From Peptoniphilus equinus (GTDB lineage Bacteria > Bacillota > Clostridia > Tissierellales > Peptoniphilaceae): DNA of 64,000 nt. Shown here piece after piece: positions 25,339 to 36,000 of this stretch. The notes beneath the pieces were generated by a model, which saw only the letters and a program-made list of their open reading frames with translations, was not told where the DNA came from and ran no database searches. Made by a program: the position numbers and the translations under genes. The stretch covers positions 1,178,001 through 1,242,000 of the forward strand of contig NZ_CP115667.1 of assembly GCF_027921445.1 (NCBI RefSeq), written 5' to 3'. The stretch's first letter is position 1. Each line of letters opens with the position of its first letter.

Positions 25339-25599
25339 ATGAAAGATAAACAATTTTCCCAACTGGTCACCGTCTTTGACAAACTCAAACTCGCCGGCGT
25401 CACGGCTATCTTGGAAGACAACGGCATCGCCCACATCGAAGAGGGTGATCAGGTGAAAGACTCCATGAGCTTTCTCTACTACGACAACGTCTTTATGGGC
25501 GTGACAATCTACGTCGAGACGGCACGTCTGGATGAGGCGAAGGATCTGATGGCACTTATCGGAGAACTCCCCGCCCGGGACGATAACACAAACCTATGA
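25339..25599 (+). CDS. small DUF2007-like protein
   Basis: 86 residues from the ATG at 25339 (GGAGG eight bases upstream), acidic and soluble. The pattern of a helix carrying LKLAGVTAILEDNGIAHIEE, a mid-strand MGVTIYVE and a final helix ARLDEAKDLMALIGEL resembles DUF2007 (putative signal-transducing protein, a small ferredoxin-like fold). No catalytic residues are evident, and the function is unknown. It lies alone between two terminators. Confidence 0.6.
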   Translation: MKDKQFSQLVTVFDKLKLAGVTAILEDNGIAHIEEGDQVKDSMSFLYYDNVFMGVTIYVETARLDEAKDLMALIGELPARDDNTNL

Positions 25600-25602
25600 T
25601 GC

Positions 25603-25627
25603 GAGCCTCACACGAGGCTCTTTTTTT
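25603..25627 (+). terminator. intrinsic terminator after the DUF2007-like gene
   Basis: GAGCCTC/GAGGCTC stem with ACAC loop, followed by seven T. Confidence 0.9.
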
Positions 25628-25702
25628 GACTAAAATGAATTTACAATGTCTTTACATAATTCCATTCCCTTTGTGGTATAGATAGCCTAAGGAGGTATCG
25701 CT

Positions 25703-26242
25703 ATGTTATTTATATTGCTGCTTTTACTGGTGGGCATTGTGCTCATCTATATCATAACCACACAGAACCGACTGGTTCGCACCCGTGAAAATATTAGTAA
25801 CGCCCTGTCTCAAATCGGCGTCAACCAAACAAGCCGCTTTGATATCCTGAGCCAACTGGCCAAAGCCACTGCAAGCTACTCCAAGCACGAGTACCGCACC
25901 TTAATGGATGTCATTGACGCGCGTCAAACACCCCAGACACCAAAGACCGTCGACGACAATGAAGCCCGGATTCAACAGGCCATGACCACAATTCACGCCG
26001 TGGCGGAACAGTATCCGGACTTGAAGGCCTCCGTCGTCTACCAAAACACCATGGCTCAAATGGACAATTACGAAAACAAAGTGCGGACGGCTCGAATGGT
26101 CTACAACGACACCGTCACCATCCACAATCGGCTCGTCCGATCCATTCCGTCATCCATCGTGGCATCCCTCTTCGGATTTACAGAAGCCGCTTATCTGGAA
26201 AACGACCCGGCAAAATCTGAGATGCCCGATCTAAACTTTTAA
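25703..26242 (+). CDS. LemA family protein
   Basis: 179 residues. One N-terminal membrane segment (residues 2-20, LFILLLLLVGIVLIYII) is followed by a soluble helical part with QNRLVRTRENISNALSQIGV and YPDLKA, the LemA pattern of an external or cytoplasmic helical bundle. LemA proteins have no established enzymatic role. AGGAGG precedes the ATG. The DUF2207 gene follows after 10 bp; LemA and DUF2207 genes are often neighbours, and both probably act at the membrane. Confidence 0.88.
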   Translation: MLFILLLLLVGIVLIYIITTQNRLVRTRENISNALSQIGVNQTSRFDILSQLAKATASYSKHEYRTLMDVIDARQTPQTPKTVDDNEARIQQAMTTIHAVAEQYPDLKASVVYQNTMAQMDNYENKVRTARMVYNDTVTIHNRLVRSIPSSIVASLFGFTEAAYLENDPAKSEMPDLNF

Positions 26243-26252
26243 GGAGCTGCCT

Positions 26253-27932
26253 ATGAAAAAATTTGCGACCCGCCTGATTCTGACGCTGGTCCTCGCCTTC
26301 TCCCTGAGCGGCATGGTCCATGCCGATGCCATCGACAGCATTGAAATCCGCGCCCACATTCTCGACGACGGACGCATGGAAGTCACCCAGGTATGGCAGG
26401 CCGAACCCACCGACGGCACCGAGTTCTATATCCCCATGAACCTGGGTCATATGGAACTGACCGACTTCGCCGTAAGCGATGAAGACGGCCCTTACACCGA
26501 GATGAATCCCTGGAACATTGACTTGAGCTTGGAAGAAAAAGCTCGGCACTTCGGCCGCAATGACAACGAGCTGAACTTCGGCAAGACCGAACTGGCGCCC
26601 AAGATCTACACCTTAAGATACGTCTTGAATAACGCCGTCCAAAACTTCTCCGATAACGACGGCTTCAACATTCGCTTCGTCAACGATGCCATGGATCCGG
26701 CACCGAAGCGCGTCAAAGTCACCCTCACGGCGCAAAACGGTCCGATCACCGACGACGTCGCCGACATCTGGGGCTTCGGCTATAACGGCGACGTGGTCTT
26801 TCAGGACGGCGCTGTCGTCGCCACATCTGAGGACTTCAGTGCCGCTAACCACCTCACACTGCTGATCGGATTCAACAAAGACTTCCTCCATCCCGCCTAT
26901 GCAGGAAGCGGCGACTTTGCGGAATTGAAAGCTAACGCCATGGACGGTTCAAGCTACGACAGCGGCGCCGTCTACAACGACGCGTCCGACACAGGTTACG
27001 GCTCCGACGGTCTCAGCCTCATGCCCATCATATTGGTACCGTTCTTCGTCGTTATCATCATTATGCTCATCATTATGTTCATCATTATCTTTGGCCGCAC
27101 GTCGTCGTTATTATCCAAGACGGTGGCAAAGAACTATAAGGATGCCAATAAAAAGGATCACCTGTCCAGAGAGCTGCCGTTTCACACCTACCTGCCGGCT
27201 CTCTACTACCTCGCCGATGCGAAAGGCGACAAATTCCGCAACTTTATCAATGCCTACTTTTTAAAACTCATGTCCATGGGACTGTTGGAGTTTTCCGGCA
27301 CCAAGAAAAAACCCCTTTTGCATCTGAAAGCCGACCCGACGGCGACACCGGATGACCCTTTGATCGCCATGTTCTATGAGAACCTCTTGCGAGCGGCCGA
27401 CGGGGACAGCACCCTCACCCCCAAAGAGTTCACCACCTATCTTGCCAAATTTTCTGAAGTGAATCAGCTTCTTGCCGCATCGCTGAGCTACAACGGCCGT
27501 GAGTATCTCTTAAAGAATGGTTACCTTACCTACGAGCGCAAGGATCTCGATAAAAACCGTGAGTTCTATCTCACCCCTGCCGGCATTGAGGCGGTGGAGA
27601 ACATCTACGGTTTCAAGAACTTCCTCAAAGAGTTTACCCTCTCCAAAGAGCGGACGCCGATGGAAGTCACTCTGTGGGAAGATATCCTGATCGGTGCCAC
27701 GGCTCTGGGTGTCGGAGAAACCGTGTTGGCACATTTGGAAAAATTCTATCCTGAATTTGCTGAAGGCAATTACCAACACGTCTACACCCACTACCTCACC
27801 ATGTCCACCTTCACCTCCAACGCTGTATCCGGCGGTCATGCTTCCTACAGCTCGTCCGGAAGCGGCGGTTCAGCCTCCTTCGGAGGTGGCGGCGGCAGTG
27901 TCGGCGGGGGCAGCGGCGGCGGCAGTCGCTAA
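26253..27932 (+). CDS. DUF2207 membrane protein with Gly/Ser-rich tail
   Basis: 559 residues. A signal peptide (1-24) is followed by an external beta-rich DUF2207 domain (ILDDGRMEVTQVWQAE, EFYIPMNLG), a membrane segment at about 257-280 (PIILVPFFVVIIIMLIIMF), and a cytoplasmic part with several helices. It ends in a low-complexity GGGGGSVGGGSGGGSR tail, typical of this family. Function unknown; presumed to work with LemA. AAGGAG is seen before the ATG, and a terminator closes the pair. Confidence 0.87.
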   Translation: MKKFATRLILTLVLAFSLSGMVHADAIDSIEIRAHILDDGRMEVTQVWQAEPTDGTEFYIPMNLGHMELTDFAVSDEDGPYTEMNPWNIDLSLEEKARHFGRNDNELNFGKTELAPKIYTLRYVLNNAVQNFSDNDGFNIRFVNDAMDPAPKRVKVTLTAQNGPITDDVADIWGFGYNGDVVFQDGAVVATSEDFSAANHLTLLIGFNKDFLHPAYAGSGDFAELKANAMDGSSYDSGAVYNDASDTGYGSDGLSLMPIILVPFFVVIIIMLIIMFIIIFGRTSSLLSKTVAKNYKDANKKDHLSRELPFHTYLPALYYLADAKGDKFRNFINAYFLKLMSMGLLEFSGTKKKPLLHLKADPTATPDDPLIAMFYENLLRAADGDSTLTPKEFTTYLAKFSEVNQLLAASLSYNGREYLLKNGYLTYERKDLDKNREFYLTPAGIEAVENIYGFKNFLKEFTLSKERTPMEVTLWEDILIGATALGVGETVLAHLEKFYPEFAEGNYQHVYTHYLTMSTFTSNAVSGGHASYSSSGSGGSASFGGGGGSVGGGSGGGSR

Positions 27933-27956
27933 TCCCTTGATAAAAATAAAAAAGAA

Positions 27957-27983
27957 AAGCCATGGCTTAGGTCATGGCTTTTT
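27957..27983 (+). terminator. intrinsic terminator of the lemA-DUF2207 unit
   Basis: AAGCCATG/CATGGCTT stem with an 8-nt loop, then TTTG. Confidence 0.8.
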
Positions 27984-28114
27984 GTTATCTCTTTTATTGC
28001 GGCGTGTTCTTTTCTGTTTTTGCTTGCGCTTAAGATTTGCTCTGCGTGCTCGCTTCGTGTGTTCGTGTCTTGCCAGCTCTTTCTTCTCTCTCTTTTACAC
28101 TTTGTCAAAAGCCG

Positions 28115-28963
28115 CTACATAGAGGGCTGCGGTGCATCGTCACGAGACGCCTCCCGGTACGTCTTCGGTGTCATGCAGTACTGCTGGTAAAAGAGATTGC
28201 CGAAGTAACTTTGCTGCCCGAACCCGCACTTTTGAGCCACCGTGGCAATAGCCTCGTCTGTCTCCCGAAGCATCGCCGCACTCCGTTCCAGACGGTAGAG
28301 ATTTAAAAACTCCATCGGCGTCTGGAGAGTATACTTTTTAAAAATAGCATAGCTTTTGCTCCGACTGATGTTCGCCACGCCGGCAATGTCCGTGACATAG
28401 AGTTTCTCCCCGTAGTGCTTGTAAATAAAATTCACCATCTTTCGATAGAGCATCATATCTTCACTCACGTGAGTCTCAATGTTGTGCTCCTGCGCATAGA
28501 GCAGGTACAGCTTCTGCCAAATCAGGTGAAGATACGCCACCAACCGCAGCTCATAACCCTCAGGACGTTCCCTTTGAAGCTCACCCACCGAACGCATCAG
28601 CTTTGCCAGTTCTTTGGCACAAATTGACTGTGCCGGTATCACACGGCAGGCAAAATTCCCGTCCCCATAGAGAGGATCAATATACTTTTGCCGAATGGCA
28701 GGCTCGGAAGTAAACAACTTCTTATTCAGTTCTACAGAGAGAAACTTGCCGCTATCTCCCTCATTGCAAAACATCCGATGAAGCTGATTGCGGTTGATGA
28801 TACACACATCCCCCTCATGCAAATCCAACGTCTGCCCGTTGATAAGACAATTCACATCGCCTTCCAAAATCAGTACCAATTCAATCGCATCATGCCAATG
28901 GGTCAAAACATAATGGCTCTCCGATGTCCCTATTGCTTCGACCGACGTGTCCACATTCCTCAT
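28115..28963 (-). CDS. AraC family transcriptional regulator with N-terminal cupin
   Basis: 282 residues from the ATG at 28963 (AGGAGG four bases upstream). An N-terminal cupin-like sensor domain (HWHDAIELVLILEGDVN, LHEGDVCIINRNQLH) is followed at about residues 185-275 by the double helix-turn-helix of AraC proteins (VTDIAGVANISRSKSYAIFK, TVAQKCGFGQQSYFGNLFY). It binds an unknown small ligand and DNA. It is divergent from the PTPS-family gene with a 138-bp shared region, so that gene is a candidate target; this is inference. Confidence 0.9.
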   Translation of the reverse strand: MRNVDTSVEAIGTSESHYVLTHWHDAIELVLILEGDVNCLINGQTLDLHEGDVCIINRNQLHRMFCNEGDSGKFLSVELNKKLFTSEPAIRQKYIDPLYGDGNFACRVIPAQSICAKELAKLMRSVGELQRERPEGYELRLVAYLHLIWQKLYLLYAQEHNIETHVSEDMMLYRKMVNFIYKHYGEKLYVTDIAGVANISRSKSYAIFKKYTLQTPMEFLNLYRLERSAAMLRETDEAIATVAQKCGFGQQSYFGNLFYQQYCMTPKTYREASRDDAPQPSM

Positions 28964-29101
28964 AGATCCTCCTATCATTAATCATTGTGAATAAAGATGA
29001 TTTTAATAAAACTTAATACAATCTTACTATAAACAGCTCTTTTTAAAAATTATAATAACATACGTAGTTAGAAATTTCACAGGGAATTTTAAGGAGGAAA
29101 C

Positions 29102-29668
29102 ATGAGAAGCTTTACCACATTTGACTTACAATACGCACATCGCTTTTTAGGCTTTAAAGGCGAAGCACAATACCTTCACGGCCACACCGGTACCCTCACC
29201 ATCGAAGTGGAAGATACCATCAACAAAGGTGTGAACATGGTATTCCCTTGCAACGAAATCAAAAAAATTGCATGGAACGTACTTAAAAACTTCGACCACG
29301 CATTGGTTTTAAGAGAAGACGATCCACTTCTTCCTGCTATTCTTAAAGCCTATGAAGAACAAGGTATCAAAGACGGTGCACCAAACAACGTGATGGTCGG
29401 CCCTAAATTCGAAACCGAACTCGCTAAAGCATATCCTGAATGCCGTCTGGTAGTGACCAAAGAAACCATGACCGTTGAAGGCATGATTAAAATCGTTTAC
29501 GATCTGTTAAAAGACGATCTGAACATTGCCAAAATCACTTTCTCCAGCGGCGACAATGCAGCATCTCAAGAATACACCGTATCCGGTGAAAAAGATCGCT
29601 GCCCACTCTGCGGTATCCTTCTTGACGAAAACGGCACTTGCCCTAAGTGCGGTTATAAAAAACACTAA
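29102..29668 (+). CDS. PTPS/QueD family protein lacking the catalytic Cys, with C-terminal zinc ribbon
   Basis: 188 residues. The T-fold core shows the zinc ligands His13 (YAHRF) and His26/His28 (LHGHTG), the Asp-His pair in NFDHALVL, and Glu in VTKETMT, as in 6-pyruvoyl- and 6-carboxytetrahydropterin synthases. The catalytic Cys normally a few residues before HGH is missing: the stretch is GEAQYLHGH, with Glu21 and Ala22. A CxxC-CxxC ribbon (Cys167, 170, 180, 183) ends the protein. A PTPS-III-like enzyme, where Glu replaces Cys and feeds folate synthesis, is possible; queuosine synthesis is less likely. AAGGAGG precedes the ATG, and TATAAT lies at 29051-29056. Confidence 0.82.
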   Translation: MRSFTTFDLQYAHRFLGFKGEAQYLHGHTGTLTIEVEDTINKGVNMVFPCNEIKKIAWNVLKNFDHALVLREDDPLLPAILKAYEEQGIKDGAPNNVMVGPKFETELAKAYPECRLVVTKETMTVEGMIKIVYDLLKDDLNIAKITFSSGDNAASQEYTVSGEKDRCPLCGILLDENGTCPKCGYKKH

Positions 29669-29729
29669 TTCCGACCTACCTTAGCGGAAGTGTGAGCACA
29701 CGTGCTCTGAGGTAACACGCCTCAATTAA

Positions 29730-29765
29730 AAAGACATGAAGATTGTTCTTCATGTCTTTTTTTAT
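29730..29765 (+). terminator. strong intrinsic terminator after the PTPS-family gene
   Basis: A 13-bp perfect stem (AAAGACATGAAGA with its complement) around a 4-nt loop, followed by a run of T. Confidence 0.92.
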
Positions 29766-29926
29766 GCCATCGGTCACTGTCCCTTTTCCTTTCAAACTGC
29801 GACCTGATATCCATGCGTTCTCTTCACTTCAAGGCTACCGTCCTCGTGAACCCTCTCCCTCGTCCCTTCTCGCTCCGCGCCACGCCTCACGCCATATTCG
29901 TCATCACAACATAAAAACATCTCAAC

Positions 29927-29962
29927 ATGAAAAAAGACTACAAGCAAATGCTCATAGTCTTT
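29927..29962 (-). terminator. intrinsic terminator of the giant surface-protein gene
   Basis: On the minus strand AAAGACTATGAGC pairs with GCTTGTAGTCTTT (13 bp, two G-U) around ATTT, followed by a T-run. Between stop codon and terminator lies a GC-rich stretch with a second hairpin (CTCGACCT/AGGTTGAG, 29980-29999). Confidence 0.85.
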
Positions 29963-30019
29963 AATCACGCCTCGGGGCGGCTCAACCTGACAAGGTCGAG
30001 TCAGTGCCCGGGGACTTTT

Positions 30020-33000
30020 TTATTTACGGTTCATAATCACTTTCCAAAGCTCTTCGATACCGGCTTGGTCAATGCGGATAAAGGAATGCGTGTTGGTTGC
30101 TTCAACCATGTCATAATATCCCCAGTGACTTTCATCGAGATCGGTGAACTTGCGGATGTCGGCGAGGACATCTTCCAAACCTCGTGCACGAACCATACGA
30201 TCAAACAGACTGTTCAACATCTTCGCAGCTTCCGCGCGAGTGATATTGTTGTCCGGCTTGAACGTACCGTCCGGATAACCGGCGATGCGATCGTTGCCGT
30301 AAGCTTGGTCAATAGCCGCTTCGCCCCAATGATTTTCCACATCGGCAAACGGTGCGTCACCGCTGTTGGCCTGGTCAATGGATTGAATCATCTTCGCAAA
30401 TTCAGCTCGTGTGATCGGTGCGTTTGGATGGAAGCTGCCGTCCGGATAACCGTTCATCAAGCCATGTTCAACGACAGCGTTGATCGCCGTGTTGTACCAG
30501 TCGCTTGGTGTGTCGGTGAAGTTCGGTGCCGCATCATTGGTCATCGTGTAGCCTTTGAGTCGTGCCAACATTGCAGCGGCTTCCGCACGGGTCATGTTGC
30601 CGTCAGGGCGAACAGTCTCATCAGGATAACCGTTGATATATGCAATGTGAACATCGATCTCTTCTTGCGGCGTCACCACCTCCTCAGCTGGAGCTGCAGG
30701 AGTCGGTTGCGGACCGACCACAATCCATGGGAAGATTGGCGTGTCATCGTCATCGTCCCAGTGAGGTACAGGCGTAGGATCGTAGTTATCATAATCCACA
30801 TGGACGATAACAACATCTTGAGACCCGTCTACATAAGTGACAATGACAGTAACATCACCATCTTCCGTCGGTACGTTGCCGTCTACGTCGATGGATTGAA
30901 TGTCACCTGCAGGGATGCCGTCGGTGTTGACTGCACCCTTGATATCATCTTCACTTGGCGTTTGACCAGCTTGCGGTGTGACTGTACCGCCCGTTGGGTC
31001 GTACTTGTCAGAAAGATCATCTTCAACGATTGGATCTTGGTAATCCACGTGTATGGTGACTTGGTCTTCTGAACCGTCTACATAAGTGACAATGACAGCG
31101 ACATCACCATCTTCCGTCGGTACGTTGCCGTCTACGTCGATGGATTGAATGTCACCTGCAGGGATGCCGTCGGTGTTGACTGCACCCTTGATGTCATCTT
31201 CACTTGGCGTTTGACCGGCTTGCGGTGTGACTGTACCGCCCGTTGGGTCGTACTTGTCAGAAAGATCATCTTCAACGATTGGATCTTGGTAATCCACGTG
31301 TACGGTGACTTGGTCTTCTGAACCGTCGGTGTAGGTGACAATGACAGCGACATCACCATCTTCCGTCGGTACGTTGCCGTCTACGTCGATGGATTGAATG
31401 TCACCTGCAGGGATGCCGTCGGTGTTGACTGCACCCTTGATGTCATCTTCACTTGGCGTTTGACCAGCTTGCGGTGTGACTGTACCGCCCGTTGGGTCGT
31501 ACTTGTCAGAAAGATCATCTTCAACGATTGGATCTTGGTAATCCACGTGTACGGTGACTTGGTCTTCTGAACCGTCGGTGTAGGTGACGGTGACAGTAAC
31601 ATCACCATCTTCCGTCGGTACGTTGCCGTCTACGTCGATGGATTGAATGTCACCTGCAGGGATGCCGTCGGTGTTGACTGCCCCCTTGATGTCATCTTCA
31701 CTTGGCGTTTGACCGGCTTGCGGTGTGACTGTACCGCCCGTTGGGTCGTACTTGTCGGAAATAGGTTGTGCGTTTGGTGTGACGGTGACTTTGACTTCGT
31801 CGCTGGTGCCGTCTGGATAGGTCACGGTGACGGTGGCTTCTCCGGCGGTCCCTGCCTCTGGAATGTCACTGACGCTCACGCTAAAGTTTGGATCGTTTTG
31901 CACGTCTTCTGGAATGCTTGAAAGATCGACTTTGGCTTTGACTTCGTCGTCGGTGGCTTTTTTATCGTAGTCTGGGGTCACGGCACCGGTCGCACTTGGA
32001 TCGTACTTGGTGTTGTCCGGTTGTGCGTTTGGTGTGACGGTGACTTTGACTTCGTCGCTGGTGCCGTCTGGATAGGTCACGGTGACGGTGGCTTCTCCGG
32101 CGGTCCCTGCCTCTGGAATGTCACTGACGCTCACGCTAAAGTTTGGATCGTTTTGCACGTCTTCTGGAATGCTTGAAAGATCGACTTTGGCTTTGACTTC
32201 GTCGTCGGTGGCTTTTTTATCGTAGTCTGGGGTCACGGCACCGGTCGCACTTGGATCGTACTTGGTGTTGTCCGGTTGTGCGTTTGGTGTGACGGTGACT
32301 TTGACTTCGTCGCTGGTGCCGTCTGGATAGGTCACGGTGACGGTGGCTTCTCCGGCGGTCCCTGCGTCTGGAATGTCACTGACGCTCACGCTAAAGTTTG
32401 GATCGTTTTGCACGTCTTCTGGAATGCTTGAGAGATCGACTTTGGCTTTGACGTCGTCGTCGGTGGCTTTTTTATCGTAGTCTGGGGTCACGGCACCGGT
32501 TGCACTTGGATCGTACTTGGTGTTGTCCGGTTGTGCGTTTGGTGTGACGGTGACTTTGACTTCGTCGCTGGTGCCGTCTGGATAGGTCACGGTGACGGTG
32601 GCTTCTCCGGCGGTCCCTGCCTCTGGAATGTCACTGACGCTCACGCTAAAGTTTGGATCGTTTTGCACGTCTTCTGGAATGCTTGAAAGATCGACTTTGG
32701 CTTTGACTTCGTCGTCGGTGGCTTGTTTATCGTAGTCTGGGGTCACGGCACCGGTTGCACTTGGATCGTACTTGGTGTTGTCCGGTTGTGCGTTTGGTGT
32801 GACGGTGACTTTGACTTCGTCGCTGGTGCCGTCTGGATAGGTCACGGTGACGGTGGCTTCTCCGGCGGTCCCTGCCTCTGGAATGTCACTGACGCTCACG
32901 CTAAAGTTTGGATCGTTTTGCACGTCTTCTGGAATGCTTGAAAGATCGACTTTGGCTTTGACTTCGTCGTCGGTGGCTTGTTTATCGTAGTCTGGGGTCA

Positions 33001-36000
33001 CGGCACCGGTTGCACTTGGATCGTACTTGGTGTTGTCCGGTTGTGCGTTTGGTGTGACGGTGACTTTGACTTCGTCGCTGGTGCCGTCTGGATAGGTCAC
33101 GGTGACGGTGGCTTCTCCGGCGGTCCCTGCCTCTGGAATGTCACTGACGCTCACGCTAAAGTTTGGATCGTTTTGCACGTCTTCTGGAATGCTTGAGAGA
33201 TCGACTTTGGCTTTGACGTCGTCGTCGGTGGCTTGTTTATCGTAGTCTGGGGTCACGGCACCGGTTGCACTTGGATCGTACTTGGTGTTGTCCGGTTGTG
33301 CGTTTGGTGTGACGGTGACTTTGACTTCGTCGCTGGTGCCGTCTGGATAGGTCACGGTGACGGTGGCTTCTCCGGCGGTCCCTGCGTCTGGAATGTCACT
33401 GACGCTCACGCTAAAGTTTGGATCGTTTTGCACGTCTTCTGGAATGCTTGAGAGATCGACTTTGGCTTTGACGTCGTCGTCGGTGGCTTGTTTATCGTAG
33501 TCTGGGGTCACGGCACCGGTTGCACTTGGATCGTACTTGGTGTTGTCCGGTTGTGCGTTTGGTGTGACGGTGACTTTGACTTCGTCGCTGGTGCCGTCTG
33601 GATAGGTCACGGTGACGGTGGCTTCTCCGGCGGTCCCTGCGTCTGGAATGTCACTGACGCTCACGCTAAAGTTTGGATCGTTTTGCACGTCTTCTGGAAT
33701 GCTTGAGAGATCGACTTTGGCTTTGACGTCGTCGTCGGTGGCTTGTTTATCGTAGTCTGGGGTCACGGCACCGGTTGCACTTGGATCGTACTTGGTGTTG
33801 TCCGGTTGTGCGTTCGGTGTGACGGTGACTTTGACTTCGTCGCTGGTACCGTCTGGATAGGTCACGGTTACCGTGGCTTCTCCGGCAGTCCCTGCTTCTG
33901 GAATGTCACTCACTTCGACTTTGAAGTTTGGATCGTTTTGCACGTCTTCTGGAATGCTTGAAAGATCGACTTTGGCTTTGACTTCGTCGTCGGTGGCTTT
34001 CTTATCGTAGTCTGGAGTCACGGCACCGGTCGCACTTGGATCATATTTTGCGTTGTCCGGTTGAGCTTTCGGTGTGACGGTGACTTTGACTTCGTCGCTG
34101 GTTCCGTCTGGATAGGTCACGGTGACGGTGGCTTCTCCGGCGGTCCCTGCCTCTGGAATGTCACTGACGCTCACGCTAAAGTTTGGATCGTTTTGCACGT
34201 CTTCTGGAATGCTTGAAAGATCGACTTTGGCTTTGACGTCGTCGTCGGTGGCTTGTTTATCGTAGTCTGGAGTCACGGCACCGGTCGCACTTGGATCATA
34301 TTTTGCGTTGTCCGGTTGAGCTTTCGGTGTGACGGTGACTTTGACTTCGTCGCTGGTTCCGTCTGGATAGGTCACGGTTACCGTGGCTTCTCCGGCAGTC
34401 CCTGCTTCTGGAATGTCACTGACGCTCACGCTAAAGTTTGGATCGTTTTGCACGTCTTCTGGAATGCTTGAAAGATCGACTTTGGCTTTGACGTCGTCGT
34501 CGGTGGCTTGTTTATCGTAGTCTGGGGTCACGGCACCGGTTGCACTTGGATCGTACTTGGTGTTGTCCGGTTGTGCGTTTGGTGTGACGGTGACTTTGAC
34601 TTCGTCGCTGGTGCCGTCTGGATAGGTCACGGTGACGGTGGCTTCTCCGGCGGTCCCTGCCTCTGGAATGTCACTGACGCTCACGCTAAAGTTTGGATCG
34701 TTTTGCACGTCTTCTGGAATGCTTGAAAGATCCAATTTGCCTTTGATTTCGTCGTCGGTGGCTTTCTTATCGTAGTCTGGAGTCACGGCACCGGTCGCAC
34801 TTGGATCATATTTTGCGTTGTCCGGTTGAGCTTTCGGTGTGACGGTGACTTTGACTTCGTCGCTGGTGCCGTCTGGATAGGTCACGGTTACCGTGGCTTC
34901 TCCGGCAGTCCCTGCCTCTGGAATGTCACTCACTTCGACTTTGAAGTTTGGATCGTTTTGCACGTCTTCTGGAATGCTTGAAAGATCGACTTTGGCTTTG
35001 ACGTCGTCGTCGGTGGCTTTTTTATCGTAGTCTGGAGTCACGGCACCGGTCGCACTTGGATCATATTTTGCGTTGTCCGGTTGTGCGTTCGGTGTGACGG
35101 TGACTTTGACTTCGTCGCTGGTTCCGTCTGGATAGGTCACGGTGACGGTGGCTTCTCCGGCGGTCCCTGCCTCTGGAATGTCACTCACTTCGACTTTGAA
35201 GTTTGGATCGTTTTGCACGTCTTCTGGAATGCTTGAAAGATCCAATTTGCCTTTGATTTCGTCTTCTGTGGCTTTCTTATCGTAGTCTGGAGTCACGGCA
35301 CCGGTCGCACTTGGATCATATTTTGCGTTGTCCGGTTGAGCTTTCGGTGTGACGGTGACTTTGACTTCGTCGCTGGTTCCGTCTGGATAGGTCACGGTGA
35401 CGGTGGCTTCTCCGGCAGTCCCTGCCTCTGGAATGTCACTCACTTCGACTTTGAAGTTTGGATCGTTTTGCACGTCTTCTGGAATGCTTGAAAGATCCAA
35501 TTTGCCTTTGATTTCGTCTTCTGTGGCTTTCTTATCGTAGTCTGGAGTCACGGCACCGGTCGCACTTGGATCATATTTTGCGTTGTCCGGTTGAGCTTTC
35601 GGTGTGACGGTGACTTTGACTTCGTCGCTGGTGCCGTCTGGATAGGTCACGGTGACGGTGGCTTCTCCGGCAGTCCCTGCGTCTGGAATGTCACTGACGC
35701 TCACGCTAAAGTTTGGATCGTTTTGCACGTCTTCTGGAATGCTTGAGAGATCGACTTTGGCTTTGACGTCGTCGTCGGTGGCTTTTTTATCGTAGTCTGG
35801 GGTCACGGCACCGGTTGCACTTGGATCGTACTTGGTGTTGTCCGGTTGAGCGTTTGGTGTGACGGTGACTTTGACTTCGTCGCTGGTGCCGTCTGGATAG
35901 GTCACGGTGACGGTGGCTTCTCCGGCGGTCCCTGCCTCTGGAATGTCACTGACGCTCACGCTAAAGTTTGGATCGTTTTGCACGTCTTCTGGAATGCTTG

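Noticed and set aside
29927-31072. A 381-codon plus-strand frame overlapping the SLH region
   Set aside because: Antisense to a well-supported gene, no recognisable domain, and it starts inside the terminator of that gene.
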